NCBI GenBank assembly: GCA_029580855.1
Contig: JAKPQH010000205.1
Location: 78,433-142,432 of the forward strand
Direction of reading: 5' to 3'
DNA: 64,000 nucleotides
Source: a bacterium
Lineage (GTDB): Bacteria; Methylomirabilota; Methylomirabilia; Methylomirabilales; 2-02-FULL-66-22
Numbering within the stretch: the stretch's first letter is position 1; every line of letters starts with the position of its first letter. The notes beneath the pieces were generated by a model. The model saw nothing but the letters and a program-made list of their open reading frames with translations, did no database searches and had not been told where the DNA came from. This document shows positions 8,432 to 17,015 of this stretch, piece after piece. Made by a program: the position numbers and the translations under genes.

Positions 8432-9613
8432 GTGCGCATCCGTGACATCCGCACCATTCCCGTGGAATGCGGCTTGCCGCAGCCCGTCTTCGACGCCAAC
8501 TACATCATGGCGACCAAGCCGGCGTTGCTGGTCGAGGTGGAAACCGACGACGGGTTGGTGGGTCTGGGGGAGGCGGCCCACTTCGGCGGACCGCTGGCCT
8601 CGACCAGGGTCGTGATCGAAGGGGAGCTCCGGGCGCATCTGATAGGCGAGGATCCGCGCGACATCGAGCGGCTGTGGGAGCAGATGCACCAGCGGGCGTA
8701 CAAGCACGCGCGGGGCGGGTTGCTGATCGCGGCCATGAGCGGCGTGGACATCGCGCTCTGGGACCTACGCGGCAAGATGACGGGCATGCCCGTGTGGCGG
8801 CTTTTGGGCGGATACCGGCGGCGCGTGCCGGCGTATGCCACGGGCGGCTTTTACGCCGAGGGGAAAGGCGTCCGCGAGCTGGTCGCCGAGATGGAAGGGT
8901 ACTGCGCCCACGGTTTCCGCGCCGTGAAGATGAAAGTCGGACGCAACAGCGACATCGAGGGGAGCCCCCTGCGCGCCATGGCCCACCGCGGGGTCTGCGA
9001 GGTGCCGCTGGCAGAGGATCTGGCCCGCGTGCAGGCGGTGCGGGAGGCGCTGGGTCGAGACATCCGCCTGATGATCGACGCCAACGGGGGCTGGGACGTC
9101 CCGACGGCGGTGAAGATGGGACGCGCCATGGAGCCGTTCGACATCTACTGGTACGAGGAGCCGGTCTGCCCGGACGACGTGCGCGGCAGCGCCGAGGTGG
9201 CGAGGAAGGTGGCCACGCCGGTGGCCGGGTACGAGACCTGCACGTACGGCAAGGTCGGGTTTCGCGACTACATCCAAGCCGGGGCCGTGCACTTCGTCCA
9301 GCCCGACGTGGCCTGGGCGGGCGGGCTGACCGAGTGCGTGAAAATCGCGCACCTGGCGCAGGCGTGGAATCTGCCGCTGGCGCCGCATATCCACGGTTCC
9401 GCGGTGGCCGTCGCGGCGGCCCTGCACCTCTTGGCGGGGATCCCCAACGGCAGCATGGCGGAGATGGTTTTTCCGGCGCATCCGCTGATGGCGGAGCTGG
9501 TGACGGACCCGCTCCTTGTGGATCGCACCGGCCACCTCGAGCTCGGCGAACGACCGGGTCTGGGTCTGGAGCTCGATCCGAGGGTCGTGGCGCGGTACCG
9601 TGTGGACCGATAG
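8432..9613 (+). CDS. mandelate racemase/muconate lactonizing enzyme family protein
   Basis: Enolase-superfamily enzyme of 393 aa that abstracts an alpha proton from a carboxylate substrate; an acid-sugar dehydratase or racemase is likely. GTG 8432 is preferred over the track start because gaggggg precedes it. It has a capping domain and then a barrel with KMKVG (the KxK catalytic lysines, near residue 165), metal ligands MIDANGGW (~213), YEEPV (~240) and GYETC (~266), and a HIHGS histidine (~318) as the second base. All key residues are present. The substrate cannot be read from sequence. A hairpin follows the stop. Confidence 0.88.
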   Translation: MRIRDIRTIPVECGLPQPVFDANYIMATKPALLVEVETDDGLVGLGEAAHFGGPLASTRVVIEGELRAHLIGEDPRDIERLWEQMHQRAYKHARGGLLIAAMSGVDIALWDLRGKMTGMPVWRLLGGYRRRVPAYATGGFYAEGKGVRELVAEMEGYCAHGFRAVKMKVGRNSDIEGSPLRAMAHRGVCEVPLAEDLARVQAVREALGRDIRLMIDANGGWDVPTAVKMGRAMEPFDIYWYEEPVCPDDVRGSAEVARKVATPVAGYETCTYGKVGFRDYIQAGAVHFVQPDVAWAGGLTECVKIAHLAQAWNLPLAPHIHGSAVAVAAALHLLAGIPNGSMAEMVFPAHPLMAELVTDPLLVDRTGHLELGERPGLGLELDPRVVARYRVDR

Positions 9614-9647
9614 GTTCCGCCGCGGGCGGCAGTGCGCGCGGCGGAAC
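9614..9647 (+). terminator. hairpin after the enolase-superfamily gene
   Basis: An 11 bp perfect stem (GTTCCGCCGCG and its complement) around a 12-nt loop, 0 bp after the stop. There is no T-tract. It could attenuate read-through into the ferritin-like gene. Confidence 0.5.
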
Positions 9648-9709
9648 GGGGACACCGGTGGACGGATGGCCCCATCGGCGCGGGGCGCGGACTTCGCAGG
9701 GGGACCCGA

Positions 9710-10297
9710 GTGAACGTGCAGGCGGCGCTGGATTGTCTGATCGATCTGGAGGAGCGGGTGGGGCGCCTCTACGTCCTGTTCTACCGGCGGTTCGCGGATC
9801 TCCCCGGTGTGGGCGAGCTGTGGTGGGAGATGGCGCTGGAGGAGCACGAGCACTCGGGGATCCTGAAGATGGTGAAGGCGCTGGCCGACCCGGCGGCCAG
9901 GGTCCCGGACATCCGGCCGCGGCTGCGGCCGCTGCAGGCGTTGATCGGCGCCTGCGAGCGGAACGCGGCCGGCGTCGCGTCGCTGCGCGACGCGCTGGCC
10001 GTGGCCGTACGGCTGGAACGCTCCGAGCTGGATCGCTTGGGTCGGGAAACGATGCGGCGGATCGCGCGCGACGTGCCGGCGATCCCGCGCTCGGCCTTCG
10101 CCCCGCACGAGGCCCATTTGGATCGCCTCACGCGGACCGTGCGCAAGTTCGGGGGCGAAGAGATCCTTCGCGAGGCATGGGCCTTGAGCCCCGAGGGGCG
10201 GGATCGGGCGGGGGCCGGCGTCGCGGCCCGACGACCCGGGGGCGGCAGGTCCCCCAGGGGGATCGGGCGGGCGCGGAGGGGGACGGATTCCAGCTGA
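9710..10297 (+). CDS. ferritin-like domain protein (rubrerythrin-type four-helix bundle)
   Basis: 195 aa from GTG 9710, which follows a purine-rich gcaggggga site; the track start at 9632 runs through the upstream hairpin. Metal-ligand style residues are visible: a Glu in LIDLEERVGRLY, the ExxH-type LEEHEHSGIL near residue 40, and Glu/His positions later (RLERSEL, PHEAHLD). This suggests a diiron or otherwise metal-binding four-helix bundle. No rubredoxin domain is present. The last ~35 residues are Arg/Gly-rich and probably disordered. It converges with the zinc transport operon. The function, redox or iron handling, is not defined. Confidence 0.65.
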   Translation: MNVQAALDCLIDLEERVGRLYVLFYRRFADLPGVGELWWEMALEEHEHSGILKMVKALADPAARVPDIRPRLRPLQALIGACERNAAGVASLRDALAVAVRLERSELDRLGRETMRRIARDVPAIPRSAFAPHEAHLDRLTRTVRKFGGEEILREAWALSPEGRDRAGAGVAARRPGGGRSPRGIGRARRGTDSS

Positions 10298-10327
10298 GCG
10301 CGTCGGCGCGTCACGCGGGTGCGGCGA

Positions 10328-11179
10328 TCAGAGGGGCGGGGTCCGCTGACCGGCGAGCCGGCGGCAGCCGAGCGCCCCGAAAAAGACGCTGGTGCTGACC
10401 AGGACAACGGCGGCGCCCGAGGCGACGTTGAGATAGAAGGAAAGGTAGAGACCCACGACGACGGCCAGAACGGAGAAAAGCACCCCCAGAGCCATCATGC
10501 GGAAGAACCGCTCCGTCAGGAGGTACGCCGTGGCGCTGGGGGTGACCAGCAGGGCCACGACCAGCACGATCCCGACGGCCTGGATCGAGATCACGATGGT
10601 CAGAGCGACGAGCACGAGCAACAGGTAGTTGAGGGCCTGCACGGGGTATCCCATGGCTTCCGCCAGGGTGGGGTCAAAGGCGAGCAGCAAGAGCTCCTTG
10701 TAGCAGGCTGCGACGGCCAGCACGACGATCGCCGTCAGGATACCCGCCACCGCAAGGTCCGCGTTCGAAATCCCCAGCACATTCCCAAACAGGAACCCGA
10801 AAAGGTCCGCCGTGTACCCCCGGATCCTACTCATGAGCAGAATCCCCAGGGCGAACGCCCCGGCGAACAGGATGCCGATGGTCGTGTCGTAGCTGGTGCG
10901 CGCCCGCCGGGAAACGTAGGCGATGCCCAGCGCCGTCGCCACGGTGGAGATCGCGGCGCCCAGATAGATGTTCGCTTTCAGCATGTAGGCGATGACGACG
11001 CCCGGAAAGGCGGCGTGGGCCAGGGCGTCGCCGATAAAGGCCAATCCGCGCAGGACGACGTATGTGCCGACGATGGCGCAGACGGCGGCAACGAGGACGC
11101 CCCCCAGCAGGGCGCGCTGCATAAAGCCGTATTGCAGCGGTGTGGCGAGCAGGTCGATCATGGTGCGGGGTGTCTCCAT
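10328..11179 (-). CDS. znuB: metal ABC transporter permease (ZnuB/MntB family)
   Basis: 283 aa inner-membrane channel subunit of a cluster-9 metal importer. About eight hydrophobic helices are visible, with the typical LRGLAFIGDALAHAAFPGVV motif near the N-terminus (coupling region) and a late GIVLVVALLVTPSATAYLL segment. It is the last gene of a four-gene minus-strand operon (fur-type, znuA, znuC, znuB), 24 bp after znuC. The symbol reflects the family; zinc versus manganese is judged from the binding protein. Confidence 0.92.
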   Translation of the reverse strand: METPRTMIDLLATPLQYGFMQRALLGGVLVAAVCAIVGTYVVLRGLAFIGDALAHAAFPGVVIAYMLKANIYLGAAISTVATALGIAYVSRRARTSYDTTIGILFAGAFALGILLMSRIRGYTADLFGFLFGNVLGISNADLAVAGILTAIVVLAVAACYKELLLLAFDPTLAEAMGYPVQALNYLLLVLVALTIVISIQAVGIVLVVALLVTPSATAYLLTERFFRMMALGVLFSVLAVVVGLYLSFYLNVASGAAVVLVSTSVFFGALGCRRLAGQRTPPL

Positions 11180-11203
11180 TCTCGGCGGCCCGCTCGCGAG
11201 CCC

Positions 11204-12028
11204 TCAGGCCCGGGAGTGCGACCGATGCTCGTCGGCGACGACGACGCGGCGGTCCCCCACCTTGACGATCATGAGGTGGCTGCCGTAGGTGGCCTCCAGG
11301 ATCTCCTCGCGGAAGACCTCGGCCGGGGGGCCGAAGGCCACGAGATGCCCGCTCAGGCACAGCACCTGGTCGAACCGTTCCACCACGCAGTTGAGGTCGT
11401 GCGTGGCCACGACCACGGTCTTGCCCTCGTCGCGGAGCTTTTCCAGCACTGCGAAGATGGAGTGCTGCGTGGTCGGGTCCACGCCGCTCACCGGCTCGTC
11501 CAAGAGCAGAAGGTGCGGATCCTGGGCGAGGACCCTCGCCAGCAGGGCGCGCTGCAGCTGGCCGCCCGAGAGCCGGCCGATTTGGCGGTCCCCGTGTTCG
11601 AGGAGATTCACCCGGTCCAGCGCCTCCCGCACCGAAGCCCGGTCCGCGCTGCGGGGCGGGCGGCACCACCCGATGCGCGGATACCGGCCCATCATGACCA
11701 CATCCGACACGGACACCGGAAAGGCGCGCTGAATGTCGTCGAGCTGAGGCAGGTAGCCCATCATGGCCCGCTGCCTCCGGGCGTCCGTCTCGTGCAGGAG
11801 GACCCGGCCGCGGAGGATCGGGATCAGGCCGAGGATCGCCTTGAAGAGCGTCGTCTTCCCCGCGCCGTTGGGTCCGATGACTCCGACCATCTGGCCCGGC
11901 CGGATGGCGAAGGCGATCCCCTGGATGGCGGGCTTGTCCCCGTATCCGGCGGCCAGGTCCCGCACCTCCAGACAATACTCCCAGGAGGGTTTCCCCGGCG
12001 GCGAGCGGCGGGCGGCGGGCCGATTCAT
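11204..12028 (-). CDS. znuC: metal ABC transporter ATP-binding protein (ZnuC/MntA type)
   Basis: 274 aa ATPase energising the metal importer. Walker A GPNGAGKTT, signature RLSGGQLQRALLAR, Walker B LLLLDEPVSGVD and the H-loop VVATHDLNCV are all intact. The C-terminal tail (YGSHLMIVKVGDRRVV, then a short His-containing end) is usual for this group. It overlaps the end of znuA by 4 bp (ATGA), so translation is coupled. Confidence 0.94.
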   Translation of the reverse strand: MNRPAARRSPPGKPSWEYCLEVRDLAAGYGDKPAIQGIAFAIRPGQMVGVIGPNGAGKTTLFKAILGLIPILRGRVLLHETDARRQRAMMGYLPQLDDIQRAFPVSVSDVVMMGRYPRIGWCRPPRSADRASVREALDRVNLLEHGDRQIGRLSGGQLQRALLARVLAQDPHLLLLDEPVSGVDPTTQHSIFAVLEKLRDEGKTVVVATHDLNCVVERFDQVLCLSGHLVAFGPPAEVFREEILEATYGSHLMIVKVGDRRVVVADEHRSHSRA

Positions 12029-12936
12029 TTGAGGGCGTTCACCATCTGGGTGACGTTGTGCCGCATCAGGTTGATGTACGTGTCGGCCGGCGGTCCGTCG
12101 GACAGGCTCCCGTCGTAGAGATCCGTGACGACCTTGACCCCGGCATCCCTCGCGAACGCCGCCAGGAGCTTGGGGTTGAAATCCGCCTCGGCGAAGACGG
12201 CGGGGATCTTCTCCTGCTCGATGCGTCGTGCGAGCTCGGCCAGGGCTCTGGCCGACGGTTCCTTGCCGGGGCTCGCCACGACGAAGCCTTCCACCGCAAA
12301 GCCGTAGCGACGCGCGAAGTACTGAAAGGCGCTATGGAACGTGACGAGCTTCCGGCGAGCGGGTGGGATCTTTTGCACCTCGGAGCGAATCCAGCCGTCC
12401 AGCCCGTCCAGCGCCGTCCGGTACGCCCTGGCGCGCTCGGCGTAGAACCCCGCGTTGCCGCCGTCCACACCGCTCAGGGCGTCGCGGATCTTGTCGGCAT
12501 ACGTCTTGACCGAAATCGGGTCCAGCCACACGTGGGGGTCGCGCCCTGCGTGATCCGCTCCGGATATGCCGAGGGTCGCGAGCCCTTGCGACAGCTCGAT
12601 GACGGGCACCGCGGGCTCCTTGACGCTCCGGATGGTCTTGTCCCACCACTCTTCCAGACCGGCGCCGTTGAAAAAAATCACGCGGGCCTGCGCCAGCAGT
12701 CTGATCGTGGCGGGGGTCGGTTGGAAGGTGTGCGGGTCGGTCCCGGTCGGCGCCAGGGCCCGCACCTGGAATTTTGCACCGGCCACGCTGGTAACGACAT
12801 CCGCCAGGACCGTGTTGCTGGCCACCGCCAGCAGGACCGCGGCGGCCGCCGGCGCGGCCCCGGCGGCCGCCGCGAAGAGGAAGGGCAACAGACAGCCGAC
12901 GGCGAGCGCGACGAATGGGACGGCCGGGCGGTTCAC
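12025..12936 (-). CDS. znuA: zinc (or manganese) ABC transporter substrate-binding protein
   Basis: 303 aa periplasmic cluster A-I binding protein with an N-terminal signal sequence (hydrophobic, Ala-rich, residues ~1-34). Probable ligands are the His in GTDPHTFQPTP, the His in DPHVWLDPIS, the His in VTFHSAFQYFARRYG, and the Asp in TDLYDGSLSD. His rather than Glu at the third position resembles ZnuA/TroA more than PsaA/MntA, which favours zinc (inference from known family structures). The long His-rich loop of classic ZnuA is absent. It starts 2 bp after the Fur-family gene. Confidence 0.9.
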   Translation of the reverse strand: MNRPAVPFVALAVGCLLPFLFAAAAGAAPAAAAVLLAVASNTVLADVVTSVAGAKFQVRALAPTGTDPHTFQPTPATIRLLAQARVIFFNGAGLEEWWDKTIRSVKEPAVPVIELSQGLATLGISGADHAGRDPHVWLDPISVKTYADKIRDALSGVDGGNAGFYAERARAYRTALDGLDGWIRSEVQKIPPARRKLVTFHSAFQYFARRYGFAVEGFVVASPGKEPSARALAELARRIEQEKIPAVFAEADFNPKLLAAFARDAGVKVVTDLYDGSLSDGPPADTYINLMRHNVTQMVNALK

Positions 12937-12937
12937 G

Positions 12938-13453
12938 TCAGCCCACCCCCGGTGCGCGCCGCGGCCCCCGACGCCGGGGGCGCGGTGCGATGCTCCGGTC
13001 GGTCAGGCACCGGCCGGCGCGAGGCGGGGTGGGCCGAAGCAGGCAGGCGGGGCACTCCCCGAAGAAATCCAGGGAGTGTCCGTCGATCCGGAATTTGGTC
13101 CGCCGCGCCAACGCCTTGACCATGGCCTCGGCCTGGCAGTCCGAGACTTCCACGACCAGACCGCAGGTTCGGCACACGAGATGGTGGCAATGGTCGTCCG
13201 TGGCGGTAGCGTAGTGGCGATGCCGATGGTCCATGTGCACGTGCTGGACCAGCTTGAGCCGCTCCAGCACCCCCATCGTCCGGTAGACGCTGGCCAGGCC
13301 GATGCGGCGGTCGATCCGCCGGGCGCGGCGGTGGACCTCGGCCACCGTGAGGTGCTCGGCGGTTTCCGCCAGGACCCGGCACACGGCCCGCCGGGCGCGC
13401 GTCAGCCGCAGCCCCTGCGTTTGCAGCGCGCGGGTGAGGCGTGTCACGGGCAC
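12938..13453 (-). CDS. Fur-family metalloregulator of the Zn/Mn uptake operon (Zur-like)
   Basis: 171 aa repressor with an N-terminal winged helix (RLTRARRAVCRVLAE, then ASVYRTMGVLERLKLV) and a C-terminal dimerisation domain containing HHLVCRTCG and FFGECPAC, the two CX2C structural-zinc knuckles, plus the HRHRHY and DDHCHH metal-site residues. The start is GTG 13453 with ggagg upstream. The last ~30 residues are Arg/Pro-rich beyond the normal end. It leads the operon with znuA-znuC-znuB, behind a promoter whose start region carries a 17 bp palindrome, so it probably represses its own operon when metal is sufficient. Confidence 0.9.
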   Translation of the reverse strand: MPVTRLTRALQTQGLRLTRARRAVCRVLAETAEHLTVAEVHRRARRIDRRIGLASVYRTMGVLERLKLVQHVHMDHRHRHYATATDDHCHHLVCRTCGLVVEVSDCQAEAMVKALARRTKFRIDGHSLDFFGECPACLLRPTPPRAGRCLTDRSIAPRPRRRGPRRAPGVG

Positions 13454-13467
13454 GGGCGGCCTCCCAT

Positions 13468-13484
13468 CTGAGAAATATTCTCAG
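13468..13484. promoter_or_regulatory. Fur-family operator (17-bp perfect palindrome)
   Basis: CTGAGAA-ATA-TTCTCAG, a perfect 7-3-7 inverted repeat 15 bp upstream of the regulator's start codon and directly downstream of its -10. Read as 7-1-7 it resembles Fur-class boxes of the TGANAAT type. It is AT-rich within a GC-rich context. Confidence 0.75.
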
Positions 13485-13486
13485 TG

Positions 13487-13515
13487 AATCTACCAGGGAT
13501 TCGGGGGACCGTCAA
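13487..13515 (-). promoter_or_regulatory. promoter of the fur-znuACB operon
   Basis: On the minus strand, TTGACG (13515-13510), a 17 bp spacer and TAGATT (13492-13487). The palindromic operator begins 3 bp further on, where it would overlap the transcription start and block initiation. Confidence 0.7.
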
Positions 13516-13805
13516 GCGAGCGGGGCAGACCGCCCGCGGCAGAGCGCGGGGCGGGTCCGGCGGGGTGGAAAACCGGGGCGGTCCGGATCGGGCCGCGCCG
13601 GGGGTGTGTGAAAAACGCCGCCGCCCGCGTGCGCTTTTCGAGCAGCCCCTGTGGATGGTTCGGGCGACCCCGGGGCTTCGGGAAGACCGCATACGGTGGG
13701 ACACGGTGCGGAGCGCGGTCTCCAGGCCATGGGAGGGCGGCGTACGGGCCAGGCCGTTCCCGCACGCGGGGTGGAGGCGTGACCGTTTGGGCGCCAGACG
13801 GGGGC
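13516..13805. other. intergenic region between the ABC exporter and fur operons
   Basis: About 290 bp with no ribosome-site-supported ORF. ORFs on both strands across it are frame shadows. No repeat or RNA gene was recognised. Confidence 0.4.
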
Positions 13806-14939
13806 TCAGCCGAGCCGTTTCTGGAAACGAAGGGCCGAGAGGACCAGCACCGCGACACCGAACACGGCCAGCGCCAGGGCTTGCGGCCAGAGCACGTCGA
13901 GGCCGACGCCCTTCAGGAAGATGCCGCGGATGATGACCAGGAAATAGCGCAGGGGGATGAGGTAGGTGAGGTACTGCATCGGCTCCGGCATGCTGGCAAT
14001 GGGAAAGATAAAACCGGAAAGCAACATGAACGGGGGGTTGGCGAAAAACCCCAGCATCATCGCCTGCTGTTGGGTGTGACTCATCGTGGAAATGAGCAAC
14101 CCGAGGCCGAGCGTGGTCATGATGAAGAGGCCGGACAAGCACAGGAGCAGGGTCACGCTGCCGGCAATCGGCACCCGGAACCACAGGCGGCCGACCGAGA
14201 TCACGAGCAGAATATCGGCGTAGCCGATTATGACGAACGGGATGGCCTTTCCGAGCATGAGCTGGACCGGTCGGATGGGGCTGACGATGAGCTGCTCGAT
14301 GGTGCCGCGCTCTTTCTCCTTGACGATGGCGGTGGCGGTCATCGTCATCGTCACGATGGTCAGGATGAGGGCCACCACACCCGGCACCATGAAATTCACG
14401 CTTTTCAGGTCCGGGTTGAACCAGACCCGGACCGTCGGCTCCACAGCCGCGGGCGCCGCAGCCTTCGGCCCGAGGCGCTCCGCCAGGATACGTGTCGCCT
14501 CGGCATTGACGATCTGCGTGACGTACCCCTGCGCTACGGTGGCCGTGTTGGAGTCGGTGCCGTCCAGCAGGAGCTGGATTGTCGCCGTCTCCTGACGGGC
14601 CAGCCTGGCCGCGAAACGGGGCGGGATGACCAGACCGACCCGCGCCTGGCCCGCGTCCACCAGGGGTTTGATCTGGCGGTCGTCGGAAACCATGTGCCGA
14701 ATGTCGAAATACCCCGAAGTGGCGAAGCGATCGATGAGCGCGCGGCTCGCCGGTGTGCGGTCGAGATCGCACACGGCCGTGCGCAGATTCTTGATGTCCG
14801 AGGATACCGCGTAGCCGAGGATGACGAGCTGCAGCACGGGCATGATGACAAGGATGGGCAAGATGCGGCGATCACGACGAATTTGGATGAACTCCTTTTT
14901 CACCAGGGTCCGCAGCCGGCGCGGGCGCTCTGTTCTCAT
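13806..14939 (-). CDS. ABC-2 type exporter permease (YbhR/YhhJ-like)
   Basis: 377 aa membrane subunit with one N-terminal helix (after VKKEFIQIRRDRRILPILV), a large extracytoplasmic domain (residues ~45-170), and then five C-terminal helices. These include the ABC-2 motif KEKERGTIEQLIVSPIRPVQLMLGK and the helix-rich TYLIPLRYFLVIIRGIFLKGVG. It is a paralogue of the gene just upstream, and the two would form the heterodimeric channel. It is the last gene of the tetR-hlyD-ATPase-ATPase-permease-permease operon, 4 bp after its paralogue. Confidence 0.92.
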   Translation of the reverse strand: MRTERPRRLRTLVKKEFIQIRRDRRILPILVIMPVLQLVILGYAVSSDIKNLRTAVCDLDRTPASRALIDRFATSGYFDIRHMVSDDRQIKPLVDAGQARVGLVIPPRFAARLARQETATIQLLLDGTDSNTATVAQGYVTQIVNAEATRILAERLGPKAAAPAAVEPTVRVWFNPDLKSVNFMVPGVVALILTIVTMTMTATAIVKEKERGTIEQLIVSPIRPVQLMLGKAIPFVIIGYADILLVISVGRLWFRVPIAGSVTLLLCLSGLFIMTTLGLGLLISTMSHTQQQAMMLGFFANPPFMLLSGFIFPIASMPEPMQYLTYLIPLRYFLVIIRGIFLKGVGLDVLWPQALALAVFGVAVLVLSALRFQKRLG

Positions 14940-14943
14940 GGTC

Positions 14944-16080
14944 TCATTCCAACCGCTTCTTAAACTTGGCCGAGCTCACGACGAGCATGAGCACCGCAAA
15001 CGCACTCAAGAACAGCAGCTCCCTCCAGAGGGTTTCCACGCCGACCCCCTTCAGGAATATCCCCCGGATGACCACCAAGAAGTAGCGCGCCGGCACGATG
15101 GCCGTGACGGCTTGCAGGATGGGAGGCATATTCTCGATCGGGTAGAAGAATCCCGACAGGAGCAGGGCGGGCAGCATGGTGGCCAGGATCGACAACTGAA
15201 AGGACACCTGCTGGTTCTTCGTCGCGGCGGAAAAGAACAAGCCTATCCCCAGGGCGCCGAGGAGGAAGATGGTGGACGAGACCATGAGGAGCGGGAGGCT
15301 CCCACGGAGCGGGACGCGGAACCAGAAGAGCGCGAGCAGCAGGATGAAGAGCACATCCACCAAGCCGATCACGACGTAGGGCAGGATTTTCCCCACCATC
15401 AACTCGTGCGGGCGGAGGGGCGAGGCGATGAGCGCCTCCATGGTTCCTCGCTCCCACTCCCGTGCGACGGTGAGCGAGGTGAGCAGGGCGGCAAGCATCA
15501 TCAGGATCACCGCGGTGAGCCCGGGGATCAGGAAGTTGGAGCTGCGCAGCTCCGGGTTGTACCAGATCCAGGTGCGCAGCTCGACGGGAGGACTCAGGTC
15601 GGACGGGAGCGGTATCAGGACGTCCGGCCGAAGGCCGCGCGGCGCCAGTTCCAGCCCCTTGCTGATGGCGGCGATGTTTCCGATGGCGATGCCGGCCGTG
15701 TTGGAGTCCGAGCCGTCCACGACAAACTGGATCGGCGCCGGCCGCCCGGCGCCCAAGTTCCGGTTGAAATCCTCCGGGATCATCAGCCCGACCTTGGCCT
15801 GACCTCGGTCGATGCTACGGCGGAGGTCGCGCAGATTGTCCACCTCGGCCGCCACCACGAAGTAGTCGGTGCTGGTGAAGCGGCGGATCAGCTCGCGGGC
15901 GGGCGGGGTGCCATCCCGGTCGTAGACGACGAGCGGGACGCGCTTGACATCCGAGCTGATCCCGTAGCCGTAAAGGAAGAGCATCACGGCGGGCATGGCC
16001 AGGACGAACGCCAGGCTGCGGGTGTCCCGCCGGATCTCGATGAACTCCTTTTTCATCACCGGCAGGATGCGGGACCTCAC
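14944..16080 (-). CDS. ABC-2 type exporter permease (YbhS-like)
   Basis: 378 aa paralogue of the downstream permease. The start is placed at GTG 16080, which overlaps the ATPase stop as GTGA; ATG 16056 (MKKEFIEIRRDTRSL) is the alternative. The long upstream part of the track ORF is shadow. It shows the same plan: a first helix LAFVLAMPAVMLFLYGYG, a large periplasmic domain, and five helices with AREWERGTMEALIASPLRPHELMVGK and PARYFLVVIRGIFLKGVG. It partners with the neighbouring permease, ATPases and HlyD adaptor to expel hydrophobic compounds (family knowledge from YbhGFSR). Confidence 0.92.
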   Translation of the reverse strand: MRSRILPVMKKEFIEIRRDTRSLAFVLAMPAVMLFLYGYGISSDVKRVPLVVYDRDGTPPARELIRRFTSTDYFVVAAEVDNLRDLRRSIDRGQAKVGLMIPEDFNRNLGAGRPAPIQFVVDGSDSNTAGIAIGNIAAISKGLELAPRGLRPDVLIPLPSDLSPPVELRTWIWYNPELRSSNFLIPGLTAVILMMLAALLTSLTVAREWERGTMEALIASPLRPHELMVGKILPYVVIGLVDVLFILLLALFWFRVPLRGSLPLLMVSSTIFLLGALGIGLFFSAATKNQQVSFQLSILATMLPALLLSGFFYPIENMPPILQAVTAIVPARYFLVVIRGIFLKGVGVETLWRELLFLSAFAVLMLVVSSAKFKKRLE

Positions 16081-17015
16081 GCCTCCACCTCCCGCGCCAC
16101 GAGGGACACAAACACGTCCTCGAGCGACGGCGTGACGGCCTCCACCTCTGCGTCCGGTCGCCGGGCGGCGTCCAGGTGGGCGCGCAACGCGGGCATGGCC
16201 GTGGGGGACGTGAGCGTGACGTGCAGCGCGGTGCCGAACAGCGCCACGTCGCGCGCCACCGGACACGTTTGGAGAATCGCGAGCGTGGAGACCAAGGCGT
16301 CGGGCGCGACGCGGACCTCCGCGAGTGTGCCGTGCAGGCGGGTCTTGAGGGCGGCGGGTGCCCCCGTGGCGATGAGGCGGCCTTCGTGGATGAACGCCAG
16401 AGAGTTGCAATGCTCCGCCTCGTCCATATAGTGCGTGGTCACCAGGATGGCCGTGCCGGCCGCCGCCATGGTTCGGATAAGGCCCCAGAATTCTCGGCGC
16501 GCTATCGGGTCCACGCCGGCGGTGGGTTCGTCGAGGAACAGCACCGGCGGATCGTGGATGATGGCGCAGGCCAGGGCCAACCGCTGGCGCAGGCCGCCCG
16601 GCAGGTCATGCGCCAGCACGTCGCGTGCGTCGGTCAATCCCGTGAGCGCGAGGACCTCTTCCCGCCGGGCGACGGCCGCGGTCGGGACGAGGCCGTAGAG
16701 GCCGGCGGAGAAGTCCAGATTCTCCCAAACGGTGAGTTCCTGGTAAAGCGAGAACTTCTGGGACATGTAGCCGATATGCTGGCGTACCCGCTCCGGGTCG
16801 CGCGCCACATCGAAACCCGCCACGCGGCCGGTGCCGGACGTGGGCGACAGGATCCCGCACAGCATCCGGATGGTGGTGGACTTGCCCGAACCGTTGGGGC
16901 CGAGGAAGCCGAAGATTTCGCCGCGGCGGACGTCGAAGCTCACCCGGTCCACGGCGACGAATTTGCCGAAGCGCTTGCTCAGGTCTGCGACCTGAACGGC
17001 CGGATCGGGGGTCAC
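16077..17015 (-). CDS. ABC exporter ATP-binding protein, second ATPase (YbhF C-half-like)
   Basis: 312 aa from GTG 17015 (GTGA overlap with the preceding ATPase). It has Walker A GPNGSGKST, the signature region LPGGLRQRLALA (a Pro replaces the usual Ser of LSGGQ), Walker B VLFLDEPTAGVDP, the H-loop VTTHYMDEAEH, and a C-terminal regulatory domain ending in PSLEDVFVSLVAREVEA. It corresponds to the C-terminal half of the fused double ATPase YbhF of E. coli, here a separate gene. It overlaps the permease gene downstream. Confidence 0.92.
   Translation of the reverse strand: MTPDPAVQVADLSKRFGKFVAVDRVSFDVRRGEIFGFLGPNGSGKSTTIRMLCGILSPTSGTGRVAGFDVARDPERVRQHIGYMSQKFSLYQELTVWENLDFSAGLYGLVPTAAVARREEVLALTGLTDARDVLAHDLPGGLRQRLALACAIIHDPPVLFLDEPTAGVDPIARREFWGLIRTMAAAGTAILVTTHYMDEAEHCNSLAFIHEGRLIATGAPAALKTRLHGTLAEVRVAPDALVSTLAILQTCPVARDVALFGTALHVTLTSPTAMPALRAHLDAARRPDAEVEAVTPSLEDVFVSLVAREVEA

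Noticed and set aside
10319-12118. 599-aa plus-strand ORF antisense to the zinc operon
   Set aside because: Opposite znuB-znuC-znuA, whose motifs are intact. The ORF has no recognisable domain and a shadow-like composition.
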